DNA from: Vanessa cardui
Lineage: Eukaryota; Arthropoda; Insecta; Lepidoptera; Nymphalidae
Length of the DNA stretch: 64,000 bases
Direction of reading: 5' to 3'
NCBI RefSeq assembly: GCF_905220365.1
Contig: NC_061126.1
Location: 3,100,001 to 3,164,000 of the forward strand
Part shown: positions 22,179 through 32,200 of the stretch, one piece after another
Layout: each line of letters begins with the position of its first letter
Position numbering within the stretch: position 1 is the first letter of the stretch
Notes under the pieces: model-generated
The model's database searches: none
Told to the model about the DNA's origin: nothing
The model's input: only the letters and a program-made list of their open reading frames with translations
Made by a program: the position numbers and the translations under genes

Positions 22179-22445
22179 CCGCCGCCGCGCCTGCGCCACA
22201 CCTGCGCCGCGCCTCAAGCCAAAGATTATATATTTATTGTCGACGAGCCGGCGGCGCCTGCGGGCCCGCGGCGTCGTCGTATCTCCGAGTGTCAAAGCTT
22301 AACCTCTCGCTGAATTCGCTCGTTCGCATCGATTCGCTCCTCTTTTCGACTCTCCACCCTCCCCCGCAACCGAGTGCCATCGTGTCTATGATTTTGTAAT
22401 ATTTTTATATATATTTGTAAATATTTTACGAGAGCTATTTTGAGT

Positions 22446-22638
22446 GTCGAAAGAGTGGACTAGGTATTTGTATATACGATAATATATCCGGCCAACGAAA
22501 ACGATATATAAGAATATGATATAATCGCAATATTTATAAGTAAAGTTTATTATTATTATTGAATTTTATTCATGTTTAAAAGAAAAATTGATTTATTTCA
22601 TTCGTCCATGAATATATCGCGAAGTCCACTCTTTTGAC
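22446..22638. repeat. Short inverted repeat in the Shank 3' UTR region
   Basis: GTCGAAAGAGTGGACT at 22446-22461 pairs with AGTCCACTCTTTTGAC at 22623-22638 (15 of 16 positions), separated by about 160 bp. It could be the ends of a small non-autonomous element or a hairpin in the 3' UTR. No target duplication was recognised. Confidence 0.55.
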
Positions 22639-23504
22639 GGAAAGAAAGTTTCAATATAACTTGTACAAGGCCGAGGCCGTCAACTTGAATGTGTTCTCAC
22701 CGAGACTAATGCTCATTAAAAATTCAATGCTTTAGTGCGTCATCCGTTCCATTATAATGTAAATTTTTATATTAGGTCTTTCGATGTACCATGATTTCAC
22801 TACAAAAGGATTAAATTCACAAAAAAAATACAGCAGTATGTCGCAAGAAAAGAATATATACAAATAATTATTATTATAGTTGGCCGCCCCAGCATCTCAT
22901 ATCCGTTTTTACTGAAACCGTGGTACATCATAGAATCAAATATTACGAATATTTAACACCAATATTAAAATTTTATACTCCAATTATTTGCGTCTCTTTT
23001 AGGTTAGAAAGCACGCTGCGTACATTTCGTATAAATTAAAAACTACGCTTATAATGAGACGTGTTGAATTAATTTTCATTTTGAAAATTTATAAAACTGT
23101 CTAAATCGCGTTAGTAAAAGTAATGTATTGTAAAAATCTCCATATTTCGTCTCGTGTACTATTATTATTAAATATTTCGGAAAAATAATAATAATACGAA
23201 ATATAGAACTTTTGTATATAGATAATACAAAATCTTCTAGCTTCAAATTAAAATCTTAAACAAATACCGGAGATTATCGGTCTAAAATAAAAATTTATAT
23301 CTCACGCAGCTTTGCTTTCTTAGCTTAGAGTAAACGGCCGCAAATTCAGCCTAAATATGCTATTTTATTATAGCACCTATTAAAGAGTACTAAAGTTCAA
23401 AATGCAACAGGCCTGGATGATTTGCAATTGAATACGTCGACTCAGCGACTTTACTATTTAGGAATTGGCTGAGAATGGAATTATATTTTCAATATTCTAG
23501 ATTT

Positions 23505-23702
23505 GAGTATACACAGGGTTAGGTGGTTTTCCTTTCTACCCTCACTTTTGATAATTATTATACAATAACGAATTATAGCAAATTAAATTTAAGGTCGTAA
23601 TTGGACAGGTATTAAATTTCGTAACATTGATAGACTGGAGTAAATGAGAATTGAAATAGGGATAGATATTAGTAGCCTAGATGATCCACCCTGTGTATAC
23701 TC
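23505..23702. mobile_element. Small TIR element (MITE-like), 198 bp
   Basis: Perfect 15-bp terminal inverted repeats: GAGTATACACAGGGT at 23505-23519 and ACCCTGTGTATACTC at 23688-23702. The interior is AT-rich and non-coding, as in miniature inverted-repeat elements. Superfamily and target duplication are not resolved, partly because the repeat contains the palindrome GTATAC. Confidence 0.6.
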
Positions 23703-24624
23703 GGGGTAATGATAGCTAAATTGTAGCAAATAACAAATTAGCTCAAGTCGAAACATTTAGCGGGTCTAATAGGACCCACTTTATATTATTAGCACAATCA
23801 ATTAATTTCTATTAATTATTATTGAGTTATAATCTTCTTGTCATTAATTTAAGTTGTATAAATGTATTGTCTACTTAAGGCATAGATAGGTAGTAGTAAT
23901 TATATTAGGGCAATATTGATGATTCTAGAATAACTGAACGGGAAAGCGGCCTGTCTTTGAATTTAGACTGAATTTTTATTTGGATGTCTGTATATAATTA
24001 TAAGTTGATACATCGTTGGATTTTTTTAGATTATTTTATATTGTTTGTTTTTGGATATGTTAATTTTTCGAATAATTTTATTATAAACAATTAAACATTT
24101 AAATCATGTGTAGCCACTAAAGATTCAGTTCATAATTCGGGACGAGGCCGCTACATTTTTGTATAATATATACCAACAATTGTGTTTTACGTTTCATTTG
24201 AATCTCAGTATCGGACGTGTAACTACAACTTGGTATTTTCAAATGAAAATTAAATGTTTCATCACTCGCTCATTGTTTTTATTTTTTTCCTTTGCCTAAC
24301 TTACATATATAAATAATTATCACATAGTATAAAACAACGTCGCTTACCGCAGTCTATCCTTATGTAAGCTTATATCTTTAAAATTACGCAACAGATTTTG
24401 ATGCGGTTTATTTTAATAGGTAGAGTGATTCGGGAGGAAAGTTTTTGTATATAATACATGGACAATATAGTAAAGAAACACTGATAAATTTAGAAAATTC
24501 TATTGTGATGTTGTAAGCAAATTCTGTAGCATATTTAGTATCAGTATTGAACCCATGCAAAGCCGGAGCGTATCGTTAGTATTAAAATATAATACAATAA
24601 AAAACGATCGTTATGCTAAAAGTA

Positions 24625-24630
24625 TTTATT
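24625..24630 (-). terminator. Candidate Wdr19 poly(A) signal
   Basis: TTTATT on the plus strand reads AATAAA on the minus strand, about 180 nt downstream of the Wdr19 stop codon at 24808-24810. The position is plausible for 3' end formation, but no transcript evidence is available. Confidence 0.45.
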
Positions 24631-24807
24631 AATATAAGAAAAAATACCTATAACTAAAACATCATTAAATAGCTCATTTTCGAATTAATCGGTACATTTT
24701 ATAATTCCCTGATAAACTCTGAAATTGGAGCAACGCTCTTATCAATACAAGGACGGATTGTAATCACATGGATATTCGACTTAAATATTATTATTGTAAT
24801 TTGAACC

Positions 24808-26219
24808 TTATTCACCACTCTTAAAGTCTAAATATAATGTCACGTCGTCTATTTTTACAAGCCGCCGATAATCTACGGCTTCGCCGCACATCGGACACTT
24901 TCCTTCTTCGCGTAATAATCTATAACAATAAAATTATTTTAATCAATAGTTAATATAACTTTATAGTTAAACGATAATGGAACTACTTACTCTTTGAACT
25001 CTGATAATATGGCAGGAAAGTCGCATTCGGGACACGCCGTTAAATCGTCTTTAATGATGTGCATACCCTAGGAAGAAAAAAATGAAATTTAATAGAAAAT
25101 AAACCAATTGATTTTTGTTTGTGAAAATTTAAAGTTTTATACTATAACTTTCCATCATATATATAATCTGAAATAAATACAAATTCAATTATTTATATAT
25201 TTTGTATTTAAAATGTATGTAATACAACATACTTATGGATATTATATCTTGTGCGTACACTATACTTCACTTGGTTTGGCCAACTTAATATTAATGACTG
25301 ATTTTATAAAGACTATCACAACATCTTGAATTTGACATTATATTCAAATGAAACGGCTTAAATATTACTTTAGTATACTTAATATTATAAATGTGAATTA
25401 TGTTTATTGAAATAATAATACTTGTCTCTACAAAATCACAATTGTAAACAATAAATCTTGGTGTTCATGTTAGCAAATGCTATTCCAGGAAATAGTCTAA
25501 GCCTCTTTCTAATTACCAATGTTAATGGTCAAAACCTTACCACAGTTAAAAATTAATTTGGTGTTTTGATATTTCACGAAGGTTATTAAGTCTTTGATAA
25601 TTTATAAGAAATGTATACAGTATTAATAACAATATTGATTATAAATGTCAAATAACATAGCTTATATAAAATAACTGTGCTGATCAACATCCCTCCTGAA
25701 TTATTAATGAAATTCGAGCATTAGTCGAACAATCCCCGTAATGAGTATGTCAAATATAAATGTCACCTACTTTGTCGTTGATGTTGCCAGGTACAAACTG
25801 GCGCTATTACGCTATTAATATATCTTCATCTTTATACATTATTAATATCTATAACATAATCTTTGTCACCATTAACTGATGATATATATTGCATAAGCCC
25901 AATCTCATACATATAGGTTTTGATTATTTACAACTGAGCATCGTACTCTAATAATTAAACGTGGCAGGCTTGTTAAAGTATAGGACAGTGATCGTCTACA
26001 GCATTACTGTACTGTAACGGTAAAGTACGTCGTGTAGGCATGCGGCCTCACCGTGGCGAGGCAGAAGGGCACGTCGGCCTCGCAGCGCGCGCATCGCAGC
26101 TCGGCGAGCGCCAGCGCGGCGCCGCAGCGCGGGCACGGCTCCGCGGGCTCCGGCGGCGCCGCCTCGCGTGGCGGGTGACGCACCACCGACTCGATCTTCT
26201 TCACGTACTTTGCTTCAAT
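24808..26219 (-). CDS. Wdr19: Wdr19 exons 19-21: C-terminal zinc-binding region
   Basis: Residues about 1243-1360 contain paired CxxC motifs: [20 protein letters not shown], then [14 protein letters not shown] and [11 protein letters not shown]. These correspond to the C-terminal zinc ribbons of WDR19. The last exon ends DFKSGE followed by TAA at 24808-24810. Intron 19-20 (25068-26051) is about 1 kb and AT-rich, with no element recognised. Confidence 0.91.
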
Positions 26220-29200
26220 CTGATTTCAATATTACAACTAAATGTATGGAGTAAAATTTAAAATCTACATCTCCCTACCACGTCTGTATCATGTTGTCCT
26301 TACTTTTACAGTCCTTTAAATATTTTAAAATTAATATTTAATACGCTCCTATACTTGCACAAATATTGATTATGTATCTGACCTGCGACCGGTACTCAGG
26401 CTGCATGAGCTCGCGTGCCCAGCGGTGCGCCTGCACGCGCAGGCCTGCGCGCGCGCACTCCAGCACCGTTGACGTCAGGATCGAAACTTGATCTGTAAAT
26501 AGTCAGATATGTATTATCTTGACATACTTCTAGTACATTTACTAAATAGAAAGGCAATTTACGTTGCTGCGTCGGAAAGAACGAAACTTCTGCGGCCGTG
26601 CGCAGCAGCAGCCTCGCGGCGAGGTCGTGCCGACCGCGCTTCACGTGCGTACGAACCTGTGAACAGTAAAAAATAAAAAAAAAACTAGTTCACGAAAAGA
26701 CAATCTGATGCCCTACTCAAAAAAATCATCAAATAAGATTAAATCCGAACACAGAAGTAAGTAAAGTAACAGCCTGTAAATTACCCACAGCTGGGCTAAG
26801 GCCTCCTTTTCCATTAAGGAGAGGGTTTGGAACATATTCCACCGCGCTGTTCCAATGCGGGTTGGTGGAATGTGACAGAATTTCGACGAAATTAAACACA
26901 TGCACGTTTCCTCAAGATGTTTTCCTTCGCCGCCGAGCACGAGATGAATTATAAACACAAATTAAGCACATATATATATAGTGGTGCTTGCCTGGGTTTG
27001 AAACCGAAATCATCGATTAAGTTGCACGCGTTCTAACCACCTGGCCATCTCAGCTTTAAATTTATTAACTAACTTAAAAAATACATAAAACAAAATATTC
27101 TTCAATCCTGATTTAAGTATGAAAACGTAACAGTATGTGGCCAAAAAAAGAGAACATAGTAAGCTAAAAAATATGTATATTTGTATCTCGTGCGAGCGTA
27201 ATATCGTCCCGGCCCGGCTCACCAGTATGTAGGAGTGCAGCAGCGCCAGCGCGCGCGCGAGGTCGCGCGGCGACGCCGCCCCGCGCGCCCGCAGCGCGCC
27301 GCACAGCCCGCGCGCCACGTCGCGCGCCTCGCGGTAGCGCCCCGCGCCGCACTCCGCGCCCGCTATGATCACCTGCCCCGTGGTAAATAACATTAAATAC
27401 CCAAAGCGCATAATATCGAAAACAATGTGATAGCGGATGTATTATTAGTATACCTATGCAGAGAATATTTTTGGACATATGTATTTGAACCAATACAGAT
27501 GAAACCGTTAACGCGTCTGTATTTTTATTAGCATCAAAATATAAAGAAATACAAACAGACAGAATAACAAATCGATAAATCCAATATATAAACGTAATGA
27601 CGCATTATTCTCAAGCTAAACAAGCAATTAATATTGCAATAAATACTTCCTCGCCTTCCTCTGCTCAAACGTCGAATTACGACGAAGTGATAAAGTCTAC
27701 TCCCCTGTCAAACGCCACAAGTACCTACGAATTTAAAGTATTTAAATCTTACAGCTGTTTTCGCTGCTTCCGTGAATTGTTTCTTAGCCATGTAAAGTCG
27801 AAACAAATAACGCGGATCACGAGGATTGCCATCAACTTCGCCCAGCAAGAACTCGATCAATCTGCAATAAAGTTAAACCAATTCAATTTTAATCAAATAC
27901 TCCGACTCTTTTTATTAAACTTTTTAAGTCATTACGTACCTCCTAGTTAGCCTATCGTCATCGCAGGCCGCGACCACATCTGTCGCGATCGTAATAGCCT
28001 CATTCTCCTCCCCCTCTAACCTGCCCGCTTTCAGTAGATGTGACATCGCCTTATTGTACTCCCCAGCGTGAAAATAAAACTTCCCAGCCAGCAGATCATT
28101 CTTCTCTCCCTCGAAGTGCAGCGCCAAGCTCTTGAAGTCCTCCGGCCTCGCCTGCGACGTCTGTATTAAAATCTCCCCGTACAAACTGAGCTTGCCATTC
28201 TTCCGAGCCAATTGAAACGCCTCGTCGTAGCACAGTGACATAATGAGAAATTTAATCGCCGACGTCGGGTCGTCGCTGTTTTGGAAGTAGTTAGCGACCA
28301 TCTTGGCCCCCTGCACCGATTTCGTCTCTTGCACCAAATTCACAGCCTCGTCGATGTCGTCCAGCTTGTCCAAATTCAACCTTATCGCTGACTCGTAGTC
28401 CTGGGCTTTCAGGTACGACTTCAGAGCGTCGCCGTATCTGCCCTCCGCCTCTTTGGCTCGAGCATACTGCAAATGAATGCTCGGCGAATTGATCTTCGGC
28501 ATCAGGGCCTCAACTTTCAGCCAGGATTTCAATTTAATATACAACGAGGCCGCCCGCTCCGCGTTCCCCGCGTGGTCGTACAGCGCCGCCGCGTGCGAGT
28601 ACTGCTTCTCCTCCTCAAGGAGTTGGGCGCAGTCCTTGAGCAGGCCGACGTCGTGCGAGTACTTCATCGCCGTGGTGACACCCCGCACGACGTCGCCGCA
28701 CCGAATCGACATACGAGCGATGCCCGCCTCGCATTTCGCATTATGCTCCCTCGTGCGGACGTCGGTCGGGCTCCCCGCGATCATGCTCTTCTCGTAGTTG
28801 GCGAGCGCCTCGTGGTAGTCGGCCCTAAAAAAAAAAAAAGTAACAGCCTGTACATTTCCCACTGCTGAGATAAGGCCTCCTCTTCCATTAAGGAGAGTGT
28901 TTGGAACATATTCCACCACGCTGTTCCAATGCGGGTCGGCCCTGCAAGCGGTCAAACAGATGGCACGGTCAGCGCGAGCGGGGGGGGGGGCACTCACGTG
29001 AGCTCGAGGTGCTCGGCGCGGTGCAGCGCCAGCGCGGGGCGGCGCGCGGGGCACGCGGCGTCGGCCAGCTCGGCGGCGCGCGCCCAGTCGCCGCGCGCCG
29101 CGTGCAGCTCCAGCGCCAGCGCGCCGCCGCCCTGCAGCCAGCGCGCCGCCGCGTCGCCGCGCCCCGCGCACGCGCACAGCGCGCCGCTGCAAGCGCGGTT

Positions 29201-32200
29201 GGTAAATTTAGTAAAGTAAAGTAAAGTAACAGCCTGTAAATTTCCCACTGCTGTGATAAGGCCTCCTCTTCCATTAAGGAGAGGGTTTTGGAAGATTTTC
29301 CACCACGCTGTTCCAATGCGGGTTGGTGGAATGCACATGTGGCAGAATTTCGATGAAATTAGACACATGCAGGTTTCCTCAGGATGTTTTCCTTCACCGC
29401 TGAGCACGAGATGAATTATAAACACAATTAAGCACATATATATATATAGTGGTGCTTGCCTGGGTTTGAACCCGCAATCATCGGTTAAGATGCACGCGTT
29501 CTAACCACTGGGCCATCTCAGATCGATGATAAATTTACAGGGACTAAAAAGCTTCGACGACTGTTCTAAATGTATTGAGCGGTTCCGAGTTCTTTTTTTT
29601 TTTTTTTTTTAATATATGGCTTTTATTTGTGCCAAGAGAGCACAGATTATTTCGCCAATGTCACGTGCGATGGAGAAGACACGATGGAGATTGAACGGTG
29701 CGGTCGAGATTGCAGGCATTATATATGATGAAATTTAATCAAAAATATGTCAACGTACGTAAGAAATCATATTGTCTATGTACTAGGTTTCAGTGGTTTT
29801 ATATCTTACGCCATGAATGCACTGTATTGACTGAAACATTACTGCTACAAAAAGTATGGATATTTACAAATTGAATAATCGATTATATGTCACCGTAAGA
29901 CTAAAAATATCGTTAGATTACAATCTGACGAGACATTGTAATCTGTCGAAATATTGTGAACTGTGAAACATGATTGCAATTTAACGTATTATTTTTCGCT
30001 ATATTGTAATCTGTCGACGGGAAACGGACAAATTGTGAACTGGCGTAGAAAGGGTGCATGTCGAGCGCTGATTGGTTGAACGTTCAAGAACGTTGAATAT
30101 TACAATCTGTCTCGACATATTGCTTTTGTAATCTTACATTGACATATATAAGTTAAGAATTCCTCTAAAAATCCAGATGATTTTTCCTAAAATAACAAAT
30201 GTTCTATAAACTATATTCTTATTTTTTCCAATTACCATAAAATAGGAAGTTCTTCAATATGTGATGCGTCTTCAAGGGCCCAGACCATCGCCACGTCGTT
30301 TAATTTCGTGTAAACTCTAATAGCTGGAACAACATTGAATATTTAATCATTTTTTACATGACTTAGAAAACATTAACGTTTTTGAAATCATTTGTACAAC
30401 GCTACTACTACAACTACAACGCCGATTTCTCAAACGCCAGCATGGTCAGTTATTGCAGTCATCTCTCTGTAAGACTCTGAAAGATAAACTAAATCAAACC
30501 GTTTAACTGTTCAATTTATGTATATTCATTTTAAATTAAATAAAATAAAAACATACATATTCTTTATTTTATTTTAACGATGACGACATTTGTAGAAATG
30601 AGGATATAAATACTAATAATAGCGAATTGAAGATCAAGACTGGTGAGGCCTTCTAGAATAATCAACAATAATTGAAATTAACGTGCTGTAAGGACATTAT
30701 AGTAATAGTTGAAATTATTGTGTAAGGTAATATAAGTATTTTTTACCAAACTCCACATTCAAATCAGCGATCGCCGCTTCGCCCAACTTCCTCCACATCT
30801 CGTCCTCTTCCACCGCGTCACAGAACAGCCACGCTTCGGAGAAGCGTCGCAGCAACAGCAACTTTTCGATGTGCTTCCTCTGATTAGCCAAACGTTTCTC
30901 GGTGTCCACATCCGCTAGACCGCTGGTGTTATGCGACTCCAAGGCAACTTTCATCACGCTGAAATTATTAACAGTTGTATTAATGATTCGCTTAATTTTT
31001 AATGTCAATGTGTTACGAATTTTGGAATTTAAAGTAGGTAAAACCTAGTCCTGTATACTCACTTCCCCCCACTTGCGTAGCAGTACACGTCGCCGGAGAA
31101 CAGTATGAGCGGGATCTGGTCGGGAAGCAGGCTGGTGCTGGCTATGAAGTCAACATGCGAGCCGTGCGTCGAGTGTGGCGCGTAATAGTACGTGTCCACG
31201 GCGTCGCCCGTGTACACCGCGAAAACGTTGCGGTCCGACAGGCAGATGTCCCATATGGCGCCCTTATAACTGAATCGGCAATAATTTTCAATGAATAAGT
31301 CGCCTGGTCATCCATAAACTTTTATATTCTTGTTAAATGTTGAAAAAGAGTAACTACTGAGTTTCTTGCCGGTTCTTCTCGGTAGAATCTACTTTCCGAA
31401 CCGGTGGTAGCTTCACTTAATTGTTAAATGACGATTCAAAAGTGCTTGTAAAAGCCCACTTGAATAAAGTATACTTTGATTTTGATTTTGATTAAACTAG
31501 CGCAAACAGATGAGTGATGATAGAGGATGCGGCCGGCGACCTGCGCTCGTGCGGCAGCGCGCACAGGTCGGCGGCGGGCGCGCAGTACACGTGCGCGCGG
31601 CGCCGCTCGTCGCGCAGCAGCGCGCGCGCGCCCGCGATGTCGCAGTGCAGCGCCGCCACGCCGCACGCGTGCCGGTAGCGCGAGCACGTGCGCCACTCCT
31701 CCACGCCGAAGTACTCCACGTGCCCCTGCTGCGGGACCACGCCACCGTTCACCACGTCTGTGGTATCTCTCGGTCAGATACACACGGCTAGTGATGTGTT
31801 AGTGGGTCGGAGCGCTTACGTCTGTGACGAATATGAAGAAGTCGGTCGTGAGATGAATGTCGACTATTTTCGCCCCCTGCATGTGCGGTTCCGGGAATAT
31901 CATCGCGTCCCGCTCCGGCTGCGACGGGTCGGGCGCCTCGATCTGTGAATGCACAGGGCGACGATCAGCACGCATGGTCACTCTCCCGCGGGACGAGGAG
32001 GGCGCGGCGGGCGGCTCACCGAGTGCAGCACGGCGCGGCCGCGGCAGGCGGCGGCGGCGTAGTGTCCCGCCACGCGCAGCGCGTCCACGGCGGCGGGGTA
32101 CTGGCGCCGCAGCGGCGGGCCGCCGCCCAGCGGGTAGAACGAGCCCTGCTGCCCGCTCACGCAGCACACGTGCGCCGCGCCCAGCGCGATCACGCTCGGC

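Larger units (their letters stand above)
22179..24807. other. Convergent intergenic region and 3' UTRs of Shank and Wdr19
   Basis: Sits between the stop codons of two converging genes. The first 60 bp remain GC-rich, then the sequence is strongly AT-rich. A possible Shank poly(A) signal AATAAA lies at 23286-23291. A possible Wdr19 signal on the minus strand (TTTATT on plus) lies at 24625-24630. It also contains an inverted repeat at 22446-22638 and a small TIR element at 23505-23702. No coding exon, and in particular no SAM-domain exon, was recognised. Confidence 0.6.

Noticed and set aside
21512..22295. Long minus- and plus-strand open frames over the last Shank exon (up to 264 codons)
   Set aside because: They are shadows of an extremely GC-rich exon in which stop codons are rare in every frame. 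Only the frame giving FSVDEIQKIRTRL continues the upstream phase and shows conservation.
27597..27950. 117-codon plus-strand ORF
   Set aside because: It overlaps Wdr19 exon 15 and the end of exon 14 in antisense, shows no recognisable family, and is explained by the minus-strand coding sequence.
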